A stretch of DNA of 63,897 nt, from contig CANIJN010000004.1 in assembly GCA_947467625.1 (NCBI GenBank), positions 1-63,897 of the forward strand, in the 5' to 3' direction. Both the position numbers and the translations under genes were made by a program. Every line of letters begins with the position of its first letter. Within the stretch, counting starts at the first letter, position 1. The notes beneath the pieces are model-generated. The model saw nothing but the letters and a program-made list of their open reading frames with translations. It had not been told where the DNA came from and ran no database searches. The DNA is from Opitutia bacterium. GTDB taxonomy: Bacteria; Verrucomicrobiota; Verrucomicrobiia; Opitutales; Opitutaceae. Below are positions 8,095 to 17,244 of this stretch, one piece after another.

Positions 8095-9033
8095 TTAGCG
8101 GAGCGGTTTGAGGCCGCTCGCGAGCAGCGTCTCGAAATGAGGCTCGGTGGGTTCTTTGGCTACGGCCGTGACCTCTACCTTGGTGAAGCCGGCCTTTTTT
8201 AGAAAAGCATGTAGGGCGCTTTCCTTGAAGCCGAGCCAGACGTCCGCGTAGAGCTCACGGGCCTTTTCGAAGGCGTGTTCGTTGAGATCGAGAATGAGGA
8301 GCTGGCCGCCGGGGCGAAGAATGCGAAAGGCCTCGTTGACCGCGGTCTGTGGATGTTGGGCGTGATGCAGTGCCTGACTAAGAATCGCGAGGTCGACCGA
8401 CTGGTCGGCGAGCGGGACTGTCTCGATATCGCCCAGCCGGTAAGTGAGATTGAGGAGGCCGTTTTTCTTCGCGAGTTCGGTGCCGACTTCCACCATGCGT
8501 GGGGAATTGTCGATACACCAGACGGAGCGGGCCCGATGGGCGAGGAGTTGGGAAACCAGCCCCTCGCCGGCACCGAGGTCGGCGATGTCGATCGCCGGGG
8601 TGAGGCGCAGGGCGAGGTGACCGATGGCTTCCCAAGAGCGACCGGGGCAGTGGTTTTTGCCGAGCCGACCGGCGATAAGGTTGAAATACTGTTCCTGCGT
8701 GCGCCGGCGTTTTTGGAGGATGCGCTCAAGGTTGGCGCGGTCCTCACCGACAACGGGGAGGTCGGCCACTGATTCAATGGCGGCCCGGAGCAGCGCGAGC
8801 GTTTTTTGGGTGACGCTGGTGCGGAGCGAGTAGAAGGCGTTTTTGCCCTCGCGGCGATCGGTGACGAGATTGACCTGCCGGAGCAACGCGAGCTGCGAAG
8901 AGATGCGGGACTGACCCATGCCGAGGATTTCCTGGAGTTCGGCGACGGAGAGCTCCTCGCGAGAAACGAGGGCGAGCAAACGTAGTCGGGTAGGATCGGA
9001 GAGAGTTTTGAGGATGTCCCAAGAAGCGTTCAC
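8095..9033 (-). CDS. ArsR-family regulator fused to a SAM-dependent methyltransferase
   Basis: 312 residues from the proposed GTG at 9031-9033 (an ATG at 9099 in the same frame would add 22 residues of unlikely sequence). Residues 1-85 form an ArsR/SmtB winged helix: WDILKTLSDPTRLRLLALV, ELSVAELQEILGMGQSRISS and a wing YSLRTSVTQ. From about residue 120 a class I methyltransferase follows: AIDIADLGAGEGLVSQLLA (SAM-binding glycine motif), then DIETVPLADQSVDLAILSQALHH and RILRPGGQLLILDL. No cysteine pair for metal sensing is seen in the helix-turn-helix part. Such fusions are known and are often linked to methionine/SAH metabolism genes, none of which lie nearby here. Confidence 0.87.
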   Translation of the reverse strand: MNASWDILKTLSDPTRLRLLALVSREELSVAELQEILGMGQSRISSQLALLRQVNLVTDRREGKNAFYSLRTSVTQKTLALLRAAIESVADLPVVGEDRANLERILQKRRRTQEQYFNLIAGRLGKNHCPGRSWEAIGHLALRLTPAIDIADLGAGEGLVSQLLAHRARSVWCIDNSPRMVEVGTELAKKNGLLNLTYRLGDIETVPLADQSVDLAILSQALHHAQHPQTAVNEAFRILRPGGQLLILDLNEHAFEKARELYADVWLGFKESALHAFLKKAGFTKVEVTAVAKEPTEPHFETLLASGLKPLR

Positions 9034-9432
9034 GCGGTGAGAGGGTGGGGCGTGGTGATGAGAAATGCAATTTTGGAGACGAGCCCGGAATTTTAGCAAC
9101 GGATGGACACGTCTGAAGCCGGATGAGGAGGCGTGCGACGGAGAGGGCCGGAGCCCTTTTTACCACTGGTCAGGCGCCAAAGTCGGCGAGGATATGAGCC
9201 TGAGACAAGGTTTAGGACGCGGAGGGCGAGGTGGTAGCGGTGGGCACCGAGGCCGACGCCGTTGAAACTGAGAACGAGCCACTGGGCGAGACGGAGGGAG
9301 CTGTCGGCGGTTACAAAAGCTCCGCTCCGTGGGGAGACGGCTCGCGTGGCGGCAATAAAAAACCCGCATCCGTTAGGAGAGCGGGTTGTGGCCGAAGGGG
9401 CGCAACCGAGGGCGATCGCGCGCCCCGCAGGA
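9034..9432. other. Non-coding gap between the ArsR-methyltransferase and Gre genes
   Basis: About 400 bases without a gene that I can support. The only structure recognised is the minus-strand hairpin terminator at 9355-9387 just downstream of the Gre factor gene. Open frames crossing the gap on both strands are Arg/Pro/Ser-rich and do not look like proteins. The gap must also hold the promoter of the ArsR-methyltransferase gene at its left end; no clear consensus boxes were seen. Confidence 0.5.
9355..9387 (-). terminator. Rho-independent terminator after the Gre factor gene
   Basis: Inverted repeat AACCCGC (9361-9367) and GCGGGTT (9381-9387) with a 13-base loop; read on the minus strand the stem is followed by a T-rich run (TTTTTTATTG). 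It lies 45-80 bases beyond the stop of the long Gre gene on the same strand. Confidence 0.75.
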
Positions 9433-11271
9433 TTAATTCTGGTCGGCGTAGCGGGCGATGCTGACGATGGTGTAATCATCGTCGGAGGAACCGGTCTTCA
9501 CCTTGACGGTATTGCCGACTTTCTTGCCGACGAGGGCAGCGCCCAAGGCGGTCTTATAAGAGATAATATTATTGTCGGGATCGCCGTCCCAGGCGCCGAG
9601 AATGGTGTAGGTGGTGATCTTGCCGCTGGCTTTGACTTGGACGATCGTGCCGGCGCCGACTTGTTCGGTCGTGGCGTCCTTGAAATTGCTTACGCGGGCG
9701 CGGCCGAGCTCTTTCTCGAGGTTTGTCTTTTGGGCCATGAGGACCTGTTGATCCTGTTTGGCCATCTTGTATTCGGAGTTCTCCTTGAGGTCGCCGTGTT
9801 CGCGGGCGGTGGCGATGGCCTTGGAGTTTTCTGGGATTTTTTTGGAGACGATGGTCTCGTATTCTTCGCGCTTGCGCTCGAACGAACCTTTGGAGACGAG
9901 AAGCTGCTCCTCTTTGCTCTCGGCATCCTTGGCGACCAAGGATTGGATCTTCGGGAAGAGCTTAATGAAGCGGGCGAGCAGGGACTTCTTGGTGAGTTCC
10001 TCGAAGCCTTGGTTGAGCATGAGGGTGTTCGCGAGGTCGCGAGCTGTCTCAGGGTCGGCGGTCGAAAGGAGATCCGAGATCAGGTCGGTGTCTTCGGACA
10101 GGATATCGCCGAGCGGAATGCGGCGGGCGCTGGCGGCTTGGAGTGCCTCGTAGTCGATGGCGAAGAAGATGGAACTCAGCAGGCGCGGGGTGATGAGGTC
10201 GTTGAGCAGCTTGGCGAATTTCTTCGAGTGGCGGTTCTTGACGATCCAGAGGAGGACGGGGGCGCGGAGATTTTGCTCGGTCTGCCAGCGGGTGAGCGTG
10301 GCGGCGAGTTCGGCGGAGTGATCATGTTCCACCAAGAAATTGATGCACTCGGTAGTGAACTTGCCCTGAGAAGTCTTCAGCAGGTTGAAGAGAATATCTC
10401 GGCTCTCGATGGGGTGGGTCGCGTCGACGAGTTCGAGGAAGCGGGATTGGAAATGGACCGGGATGTTTTCCGCGATCGTGGGTAGGTCGCGAACGGTGGC
10501 GACGAGGGAAGCTTGCGTGGGCTCAAAAGCCACTTCGCTACCGGTGTAGGAGGCGAGGTCATCACGCACCACGGCACCATAAAGGCGCTCGGAGGCGTCT
10601 AGCTGATTGGAGTCTTTGACGGCGTCGGCTACGCCTTTGAGCACGGATGAAAGGTCGGCTTTGATGTCCTGTTTACCGGTGGCCTCCATCATCTCCTCGG
10701 CGAGTACGATGCGGCGACGGGCGGAGCGGGTGCTGGTGAATTGCTCGAGCAATTCATCCTCGGCGGACACGGGGACGTCGCGGACGACGTAGCACTCGGT
10801 CTTCTTTTCCGGCACAGAGATGCGGGGATCTTTGGCGACGGCCTTCTTGGCGACGGACCACCATTTCTTGAATTTGTCTTCGCCCACGACCTGCGCGAGG
10901 GTGATTTCCATTTCGATGACGGTCGCGGCGGCATTCGGGTAGGCTTGGAGGGCCTCGACGACGAGCTGGGCGGGGTTTTCGGCGATGAGCTCGGCGATTT
11001 TCTTAGGCTCGGTCTCCTTGCGGACGAGCAGGTGATTGGCGGGCAACACCTCCATCGTGGTGATGCAGAAGGCCGGATCCATCGGGTGCTTTTTCTTGTC
11101 CTTAAAGTCGATGAGCAAACGCTGGGACGCCTCGTGATAGCTCTTGATTTGGCCGAAACCCCAGCTGCGGTGGACGACGTAGGAACCGGGCTCCATGGCC
11201 TCAAGTTTGGATTTAACCGCCTTGAGGGACGGGATTTTGGAGATGAGCGCGGAGACGGCTTCAGAATTCAT
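9433..11271 (-). CDS. greA: Long GreA/GreB-family transcription factor with large N-terminal extension
   Basis: 612 residues, about four times the usual 158. The last 160 residues are a Gre factor: a coiled-coil stretch with ATAREHGDLKENSEYKMAKQ (containing the acidic tip region and helix) and a C-terminal FKBP-like domain with GAGTIVQVKASGKITTYTIL and SYKTALGAALVGKKVG. Gre factors rescue backtracked RNA polymerase by stimulating transcript cleavage. The first 450 residues include YVVHRSWGFGQIKSYHEASQ (about 25-45), which resembles the start of a CarD/Mfd-type or Tudor-like RNA-polymerase-binding barrel, then a mostly helical region. Long Gre proteins of this kind are known in Chlamydia. The start ATG at 11269-11271 gives MNSEAVSAL; upstream frame is Arg/His-rich. 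A terminator follows. Confidence 0.9.
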   Translation of the reverse strand: MNSEAVSALISKIPSLKAVKSKLEAMEPGSYVVHRSWGFGQIKSYHEASQRLLIDFKDKKKHPMDPAFCITTMEVLPANHLLVRKETEPKKIAELIAENPAQLVVEALQAYPNAAATVIEMEITLAQVVGEDKFKKWWSVAKKAVAKDPRISVPEKKTECYVVRDVPVSAEDELLEQFTSTRSARRRIVLAEEMMEATGKQDIKADLSSVLKGVADAVKDSNQLDASERLYGAVVRDDLASYTGSEVAFEPTQASLVATVRDLPTIAENIPVHFQSRFLELVDATHPIESRDILFNLLKTSQGKFTTECINFLVEHDHSAELAATLTRWQTEQNLRAPVLLWIVKNRHSKKFAKLLNDLITPRLLSSIFFAIDYEALQAASARRIPLGDILSEDTDLISDLLSTADPETARDLANTLMLNQGFEELTKKSLLARFIKLFPKIQSLVAKDAESKEEQLLVSKGSFERKREEYETIVSKKIPENSKAIATAREHGDLKENSEYKMAKQDQQVLMAQKTNLEKELGRARVSNFKDATTEQVGAGTIVQVKASGKITTYTILGAWDGDPDNNIISYKTALGAALVGKKVGNTVKVKTGSSDDDYTIVSIARYADQN

Positions 11272-11371
11272 GGTTGCGTGTAGTCGGGCTTGAACCGGAG
11301 AGTTGAGCGGACAATGACTAGCCTTGTCAAACTGTGTGTCGAATCGATGGCGCAAAGCCAATTTTTAACCC

Positions 11372-11378
11372 GAGGGGG
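11372..11378 (+). promoter_or_regulatory. Shine-Dalgarno-like GAGGGGG before the RsmB-like gene
   Basis: The purine-rich run GAGGGGG ends six bases before the ATG at 11385 and supports that start over the in-frame ATG at 11334. It is notable because most genes in this window lack a recognisable ribosome-binding site. Confidence 0.55.
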
Positions 11379-11384
11379 TCGCTC

Positions 11385-12710
11385 ATGAGCACTCCTTCCC
11401 ACTCTGCGCAGGCGGCTGGAGGTGCGGGGCGCCCGGGCGGATGGCTGGCCGCCGTCAACCTGATCGCACGCTGGTTGGAGCGTCGGGAACGCCTCGATGC
11501 GCTGTTCGACACGCTGCCGGCGGGGCTCGTCGGAGCAGAGCGCGCGCGCTGCCAACATTTGGTTTTTGGCGTGGTGCGGCACTTCGGGCGGTTGGAGTCG
11601 GCGCTCGGACGGTTGATCGCGCATCCCCCGCGGTTTTCGACGCGGGCGGCGCTGTTTGTCGCTGGGTTTGAATTAATCGAAGCCCAGGGCACGGCTGAGG
11701 CGGAGGGAATCGCGGCCAAAGTGGTTCACCACGCGGTCGAGCAGACCAAGACGCTGGCCAGCGCGGCGGAGGCGCGGTTGGTCAATGCGGTGGTGCGCAA
11801 GCTCATCGTCGCGCTCGCGGGAGCGGCTCCGCCTAAGGGCGTGGCGGCGACGGCGGCGGATCTGGCGGAGTATTTTTCCCATCCGGAGTGGCTCGTGCGG
11901 ATGTGGATCGCACAGTTTGGCGCGGAGGCTACGCGGTCGTTCTTAGAGTGGAATCAACAACCGGCCACGGTGTATGCGCGTTGGCGTGCGCCGGAAGAGC
12001 CGGTGCCGGATTTCCTTAAGCCGACCGCGTGGGCCGGGTTTTTCGAGGTGGAGTCGGGCAAGTGGACGAAAGTTGAGCCGCTGCTCCGCAGCGGAAAGCT
12101 TTATCTCCAAGATCCCGGCACGCGGCTCGCGGTGGAATTGTTGGCACCGCAAGCGGGCGAAACGGTGTTGGATGTTTGCGCGGCCCCGGGCGGCAAGAGC
12201 CTCTTAATTGGGGATACGATCAAGACCGGCAAGGTGGTGGCGATGGATCTGCCCGGTGCGCGGATCGATCGGCTGAAGGAAAATCTCGCGCGGGCGAACG
12301 GGGTCGAGGTGGCGCTGGTGCAGGCCGACGTGTTGCTGGAGCCGGTGATGGCGTTGCGCGAGCACAAGCTGCCCGAGAGTTTTTCGGCGGTGTTGATCGA
12401 CGTGCCGTGTTCGAATACCGGGGTGATGCGGCATCGCGCGGATGTGAAGTGGCGCTTGCAGGAGGGTGATTTTAAGAAGCACCCGAAGCAGCAACTCGCG
12501 CTCTTGCATGCGGCGGCGCGGTTGGTGGCGCCGGGTGGTCGGCTCGTTTATTCGACGTGTAGCGTTGATGGCGCCGAGAACGACCGCGTCGTCGCGGAGT
12601 TTTTCAACAGCCGAGCCGGTGGGCCTTTCAAATTGGAGTCGAAGGTCCAGAGTTTGCCGTGGGTGACGGCCCATGACGGTGCGGCGGCGTTTTTGCTGCG
12701 GCGGAGCTGA
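11385..12710 (+). CDS. rsmB: 16S rRNA (cytosine-C5)-methyltransferase, RsmB/NOL1-NOP2-Sun family
   Basis: 441 residues. An N-terminal NusB-like helical domain (about 1-150, with LVFGVVRHFGRLESALGRLI) precedes a Rossmann methyltransferase domain. Motif I reads VLDVCAAPGGKSLLI, motif IV has LIDVPCSNTGVMRHR and motif VI YSTCSVDGAEND, supplying the two cysteines of m5C methyltransferases (the TC Cys attacks C6, the PC Cys aids release). Bacterial relatives methylate C967 or C1407 of 16S rRNA; the NusB-like part favours RsmB. The start follows a GAGGGGG ribosome-binding site. Divergent from the long Gre factor gene (113 bp apart), so the two share an intergenic control region. Confidence 0.88.
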   Translation: MSTPSHSAQAAGGAGRPGGWLAAVNLIARWLERRERLDALFDTLPAGLVGAERARCQHLVFGVVRHFGRLESALGRLIAHPPRFSTRAALFVAGFELIEAQGTAEAEGIAAKVVHHAVEQTKTLASAAEARLVNAVVRKLIVALAGAAPPKGVAATAADLAEYFSHPEWLVRMWIAQFGAEATRSFLEWNQQPATVYARWRAPEEPVPDFLKPTAWAGFFEVESGKWTKVEPLLRSGKLYLQDPGTRLAVELLAPQAGETVLDVCAAPGGKSLLIGDTIKTGKVVAMDLPGARIDRLKENLARANGVEVALVQADVLLEPVMALREHKLPESFSAVLIDVPCSNTGVMRHRADVKWRLQEGDFKKHPKQQLALLHAAARLVAPGGRLVYSTCSVDGAENDRVVAEFFNSRAGGPFKLESKVQSLPWVTAHDGAAAFLLRRS

Positions 12711-12830
12711 GCGGACCCCGAGGCGTGGGACGAGGAATCGTTCTCATTCTCGAGGTCGTGCTCGGCTTCTTGGAAGCGAGAGAACGATGACGAGATCGAG
12801 AGTGATTCCGAGCGGGGACGACGGGCGATT

Positions 12831-14036
12831 TCACGGGACGAGGTCAAAGACGGGAACGTCTTTGACCTTCTCGTGGACGCCCTCGAGGAAACGAAACGAA
12901 ACCTGCTGCGCAGTCGTGAGGAGCTGTTCGTAGCGGTTGAGATCCCATTTCGCGACGGGTTCGCCGTTGAGATGCGTGACGAGATCGCCGAGTTTGATCT
13001 CTGCCGCGTCGGCCGGCGAGCCGGGCACGACTCCGGCGATGCGCCAGTAAGCGGGGGTCTTGTTGAAACTTACGCCTGCGCTGCGACGGGGTGGAGCGAC
13101 GATGGTGTCGTAGGTGTCGCGATGGAAATAAACGCGATCGTGTTCCTGGTCGAAGGTGACGGAGAAGTTTTTGAGAATCTCGCCGCCGAGGGCAGAGAGT
13201 TCGTCGGTGAGGTCGACGATGGGGCGGGCGAGGCGGTGGTCGCCAATGGTGAGTGTTTCGGCGAGGCGGCCGATGTGCTGGGGGCGTTCGCCCGTGAGCG
13301 TGCCGACGGTGGCGCCCGCGCGCGGAGCCGAGGCAAAAGGGGGATTGAGGCCGATGGGGTTGAGACTCAGCGGTGCGTCGCTGCCGGAGTCGATCAGGGC
13401 GACAAACGTGCGGTCACCGAGGCGGACCGAGATGAGCGGGGTCTTGCTCGCGTCGTGGAGGGGGATGGCGGTGCCAGGGATGGCCGCGAGGCTGCGGGTC
13501 GATTGGAGGAGCACGCGGCCGTGGGGGTAATCGAGTGTCAGCAGGGTTTCGCGGAAAAGCGGGAAGCCGAGGATACCATCGATCTTCACGCCGAGGTGAG
13601 CGGAGAGCGCGGTGCAGTCGTAGATGAGCGCGAAGACATCGTCGAAGCGGGCTTGGCCGAGTTCGAGTTGGCGCAGTGTCGTGGGGGCCAGTTCAGTGGT
13701 TTGGCCGTCGGCTGAAAGGACGCGGACGCGCGGGGCGTCGGCGGGCGGGGCGTCTTTGGAGGCGTAGCGTTTGGCGAGTGCGGGCGTGACGAGGGTTACC
13801 GAGGAACCGGTGTCGACAAGAAAGTGATACGGGCCAAAGCGGTCCCCCTTTGCTTCTACGATGAGGACGTTGCCGATGGCCTTGGTGGGGACGATGACGA
13901 GTTGCGAGCCGAGGGAGGTGCGGCCGGGGCGCGGTGGCGTGCGGCGAAACGGTGACGGCAGCGCGTCGAGGGAAGCGCAGCCTTCGAGGAGCAGCAGCGG
14001 GATGCACGCAGCGAGCAACAGAAGGGCGCGCTTCAT
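12831..14036 (-). CDS. Lipoprotein with two retropepsin-like aspartyl protease motifs and a C-terminal PDZ domain
   Basis: 401 residues. A signal peptide (LLLLAACIPLLLLEGC) ends in a lipobox. Two aspartyl-protease active-site motifs follow: FLVDTGSSVTLV (about residue 85) and ALIDSGSDAPLSL (about 220). Each is followed downstream by a flap-type strand, for example IDGILGFPLFRE, as in PF13650/PF13975 proteins. The last 90 residues form a PDZ module: AGVSFNKTPAYWRIAGVVPG, then SPADAAEIKLGDLVTHLNGE. This is compatible with envelope quality control or regulated proteolysis, but substrates are unknown. The stop of the MFS gene lies two bases upstream of its ATG, so the two genes are likely co-transcribed. 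Confidence 0.85.
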   Translation of the reverse strand: MKRALLLLAACIPLLLLEGCASLDALPSPFRRTPPRPGRTSLGSQLVIVPTKAIGNVLIVEAKGDRFGPYHFLVDTGSSVTLVTPALAKRYASKDAPPADAPRVRVLSADGQTTELAPTTLRQLELGQARFDDVFALIYDCTALSAHLGVKIDGILGFPLFRETLLTLDYPHGRVLLQSTRSLAAIPGTAIPLHDASKTPLISVRLGDRTFVALIDSGSDAPLSLNPIGLNPPFASAPRAGATVGTLTGERPQHIGRLAETLTIGDHRLARPIVDLTDELSALGGEILKNFSVTFDQEHDRVYFHRDTYDTIVAPPRRSAGVSFNKTPAYWRIAGVVPGSPADAAEIKLGDLVTHLNGEPVAKWDLNRYEQLLTTAQQVSFRFLEGVHEKVKDVPVFDLVP

Positions 14037-14038
14037 GA

Positions 14039-15385
14039 TTACTTCACTGGTTGGGGCAGACGCTTGCAGAGGACCCAGGCGACGGCGGACAAGATGGCGG
14101 CGGAGACGAAGAGTGCGCGGGAGCCGAACATCCAAAATGCTGTGCCGGCCAAAATGGGTGTGATCGCTCGCGAGAGCGAGCCGAGGGAGCGGAAGATCCC
14201 GAGGATGCGCCCCTGTTCGGCGGCGGAGGCATACAGGGAAATGAGACCGGTGCTGGCGGGATTTACGAGGCCGGAGCCGAGCGCGAGCAGCGCGAGACCG
14301 ACGTAGAGCAACCAAGGTTGCAGCGCGAAGCCGATGACCACCAGGCCGAGCGCGGACGCGAGCAGACCGGTTGAGAGGACCTTGGTTTCGGGCCGCGTCT
14401 TGAGGAGCTTTCGCACGAGCCAGCCCTGGGTGATAATGGCGCAGAGGCCGAGAAAACCGAGGAGGTAGCCGTTTTGACGCGCGGTGTAACCGAAGCGTTC
14501 AGCGGCGAGAAAGGTGAGTGACGTCTCCATGGAGACGAAGGCGAGGGAGAAGATAAACGCGACGGCGTTGGCGCGACGCATCGCGGGATCGTCGAGCAGG
14601 AGAATGGCGCGGAGTGGATTTTTTGTGCGCGGCTCATGGCCCTCGGCGCGCGTGGCCTCGGTGAGGGTCTCGGTGAAGCGCAGGGAAATCCAAACCAAGT
14701 TCACGAGGCAGAGCACGAAGGCGATGAGCGCCGGAACGGTGAAAGGATTTACGCCGAAGCGTGCGAGGTGGGGGTAATCGTGGAGGAGATTGATGTGGGC
14801 GGTGAAGGCGCCGATCGTCGGGCCGGTGACGAGGCCGAGGCCGAAGGCGGCGCCGACGAGGCCCATGGCTTTGGAGCGGTCGGCGCGGGAGGTAACGTCG
14901 GCGACCGCCGCGGTGGCGACGGAGAGGTTCCCGCTAAACGCTCCGCTGACGAGCCGCGAGAGGAGAAACATCCAGAACGAGCCGCTGAGCATCCATACGA
15001 GGTAGCCAAGAGCGGTGCCGGCGACGGTCCAGCGGAGCACACCGCGGCGGCCGAGGCGGTCACTGAGTCCGCCCCACAACGGTGCGAAGATGAATTGGAG
15101 GATGGAAAAAACGGAGCTGATGACGCCGCCGAATAGGACGGCGGCGAAATTGCTGTCTTTACCTAGTGCGCGGGCGATGGCGTCGAGTTGCGAAAGGAGC
15201 CAGCCGAGACCGCCGGCGTGACCTTCGAGGCCGAGGTAGTGGGTGAGGAGGTCAGGCCCGAGCGGGAAGATGATCGAGAAGCCGATCAGATCGATGTAGA
15301 GCGTGAGAAAGATGACGCCGAGGGAGAGCTTGCGTGCAGGGGTGGGTGCGGGCGAAGCGGAGGGTGCGGCGATGGTGGTGGACAC
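14039..15385 (-). CDS. MFS transporter (TetA/multidrug-type)
   Basis: 448 residues from a GTG at 15383-15385 (the frame is open further upstream but the extension is not membrane-like). Twelve hydrophobic segments alternate with short loops. The MFS loop 2-3 signature is visible as GGLSDRLGRRGVLRWT. SVATAAVADVTSRADRSKAMGLVGAAFGLG resembles the TM4-TM6 region of TetA-type drug antiporters, so efflux of a small molecule in exchange for protons is the likely job; the substrate cannot be read from the sequence. A roughly 45-residue loop between TM1 and TM2 (DLLTHYLGLEGHAGGLGWLL...) is longer than usual. Translationally adjacent to the protease/PDZ lipoprotein. Confidence 0.88.
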   Translation of the reverse strand: MSTTIAAPSASPAPTPARKLSLGVIFLTLYIDLIGFSIIFPLGPDLLTHYLGLEGHAGGLGWLLSQLDAIARALGKDSNFAAVLFGGVISSVFSILQFIFAPLWGGLSDRLGRRGVLRWTVAGTALGYLVWMLSGSFWMFLLSRLVSGAFSGNLSVATAAVADVTSRADRSKAMGLVGAAFGLGLVTGPTIGAFTAHINLLHDYPHLARFGVNPFTVPALIAFVLCLVNLVWISLRFTETLTEATRAEGHEPRTKNPLRAILLLDDPAMRRANAVAFIFSLAFVSMETSLTFLAAERFGYTARQNGYLLGFLGLCAIITQGWLVRKLLKTRPETKVLSTGLLASALGLVVIGFALQPWLLYVGLALLALGSGLVNPASTGLISLYASAAEQGRILGIFRSLGSLSRAITPILAGTAFWMFGSRALFVSAAILSAVAWVLCKRLPQPVK

Positions 15386-15790
15386 AGGGGAGCGGGAGGC
15401 GGCGAAACGGAGTGAGGCGAAGAAACAAAGAGGGTGGGCACTAGGACGCCAAGGCGCAATTGGAAGTTCGCAATAGGACGTTGGTGAGGAGACGCCCAGG
15501 ACAGAAAGGAACGCGCGCTTGAGCGAATGCGGTGCGCTCCGCTGGCGCATAGTCAGGAAGCTGCCCGTGTTCTCCCGATGAGCGTCGCCGATTATCGTGC
15601 CTTCGAGGAGTCGGGTGCGGTGTCGCGCAGGCGATGAGCAAAGCTGAGATTTACGCAGGGGTATTCTGAACGCCGCCGGAAATCCGCCGAAAATATGTTG
15701 TGGCGCAACCCGCCGGCGCGGCCGCTGGCGGAAGCAAAAATAAAAAAGCCGTGCGGTGAGGCACGGCTTCGATGTCCGCCGGTAAGTGGC
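15386..15790. other. Intergenic gap between the MFS gene and glyA
   Basis: About 405 bases with no supportable gene. It contains the glyA terminator at 15736-15769 on the minus strand. The part nearest the MFS gene must carry its promoter, but no consensus boxes were convincing. Short open frames here are Arg/Pro-rich. Confidence 0.5.
15736..15769 (-). terminator. Rho-independent terminator after glyA
   Basis: Perfect inverted repeat AAGCCGTGC (15746-15754) and GCACGGCTT (15761-15769) with a 6-base loop, followed on the minus strand by a TTTTTTATTTTT run. Placed about 25-55 bases beyond the glyA stop. Confidence 0.85.
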
Positions 15791-17056
15791 TCAGAGCACG
15801 TAGGGCAACGGATGACGCGCGGTGATCGCGGCGACACGGTGTTTGACGGCGGTGAGAGCGTCCGCTTCACCGGGAGTCGCGGTGGCGGCGAGCACGGTAT
15901 CGATACAGGCGGCGATTTCTTCCATCTCGGACTCGACGAACCCGCGGGTGGTGATCGCGGGAGTGCCGAGGCGGATACCGGAGGCTTGGAAGGGCGAACG
16001 CGTCTCGAAGGGGACCGTGTTCTTATTACAGGTGATGTGAGCGCGATCGAGGGTTTCTTGGGCAACCTTCGCCGTGAGTTCAGGGAACTTGGTGCGTAGG
16101 TCGACGAGGAAGAGGTGGTTGTCGGTGCCGCCGGAGACGATCTTGTAGCCGCGGGAGATGAAGGCGGCGGCGAAGGCTCGGCTGTTTTTCACGACCTGCT
16201 CGGCGTAGGTCTTGAACTCGGGCTTGAGGCATTCGCCGAAACACACGGCCTTCGCGGCGATGACGTGCATGAGCGGCCCGCCCTGATTACCGGGGAAAAC
16301 CGCGGAGTCGAGGGCCTTGGCGTGAATCGCCTTCGAGAGAATGAGTCCGCCACGTGGGCCACGGAGGGTCTTGTGCGTGGTGGTCGTCACGAAGTCGGCA
16401 TGCGGGACGGGTGACGGGTGGACGCCCGCAGCGACGAGGCCGGCGATGTGCGCGATGTCGGCGAAGAGATAGGCGCCGACGGAGCGGGCGATCTCGCCCA
16501 TGCGGGCAAAGTCGATGATGCGGGAGTAGGCACTAGCGCCGACCGTGATCATCTTGGGTTTCTCGCGCTGGGCGACGGCGGCGAGCTCATCGTAATCGAT
16601 GAGGCCGTTGTCTTCGCGGACGCCGTATTGAACAAAATGATATAGTTTTCCGGAGAAATTCGCGGGGTTGCCGTGCGTGAGATGACCGCCGTGGCTGAGG
16701 TTCATGCCGAGGAGTTTGTCGCCGGGGACGAGGACCGCGGAGTAGACGGCGGCATTGGCTTGGGAGCCGGAGTGGGGCTGGACGTTGGCGTATTCGGCGC
16801 CGAAGAGTTTTTTGGCGCGCTCGATGGCGATGACCTCGACTTTGTCGACGTGTTCGCAACCGCCATACCAACGGCGGGCGGGGTAGCCCTCGGCGTATTT
16901 GTTGGTGAGCACGCTGCCCTGCGCCTGCATGACGGCGGGGTTGGTGAAATTTTCGGAGGCGATGAGCTCGATGTGGCTCTGTTGGCGGGCGAACTCGGCG
17001 GAGATGGCCGAGAAAATCTCAGGATCGAGGGACGGGAGCGGAGTGGCGTTGAGCAT
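15791..17056 (-). CDS. glyA: Serine hydroxymethyltransferase
   Basis: 421 residues, the usual length. It interconverts serine and glycine with tetrahydrofolate as one-carbon carrier, using PLP. Signatures are [40 protein letters not shown], the cofactor region [20 protein letters not shown] and the PLP-lysine segment [15 protein letters not shown]. The C-terminal folate/substrate-binding part includes [14 protein letters not shown]. Monocistronic by appearance: a good terminator follows, and the next gene upstream on the same strand is 188 bp away. Confidence 0.97.
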   Translation of the reverse strand: MLNATPLPSLDPEIFSAISAEFARQQSHIELIASENFTNPAVMQAQGSVLTNKYAEGYPARRWYGGCEHVDKVEVIAIERAKKLFGAEYANVQPHSGSQANAAVYSAVLVPGDKLLGMNLSHGGHLTHGNPANFSGKLYHFVQYGVREDNGLIDYDELAAVAQREKPKMITVGASAYSRIIDFARMGEIARSVGAYLFADIAHIAGLVAAGVHPSPVPHADFVTTTTHKTLRGPRGGLILSKAIHAKALDSAVFPGNQGGPLMHVIAAKAVCFGECLKPEFKTYAEQVVKNSRAFAAAFISRGYKIVSGGTDNHLFLVDLRTKFPELTAKVAQETLDRAHITCNKNTVPFETRSPFQASGIRLGTPAITTRGFVESEMEEIAACIDTVLAATATPGEADALTAVKHRVAAITARHPLPYVL

Positions 17057-17244
17057 AATGGACGGCGAACGTGGCGTTAAAAGGAAGGGTTAAGGGGCCG
17101 ACAACTCGGGCCGGACGCAAAGATTTTCTGCGTCAGCGCGGCGCGATTTTGGGCGGCGGGCGTTGCACCGTGCCCCAGATAAAAAACGCGGTGATGACCA
17201 CGAACGGTCCACCGCATCAAATGGGAAACTGTCGCCATAGCGGG

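Noticed and set aside
9093-9479. 128-aa minus-strand frame in the gap after the Gre gene
   Set aside because: Contains a hydrophobic stretch that drew attention, but overlaps the Gre terminator and stop region and has no start or family match.
9262-10485. 407-aa plus-strand open frame opposite the Gre factor
   Set aside because: Antisense to the Gre gene and composed of mirrored codons; no homology features.
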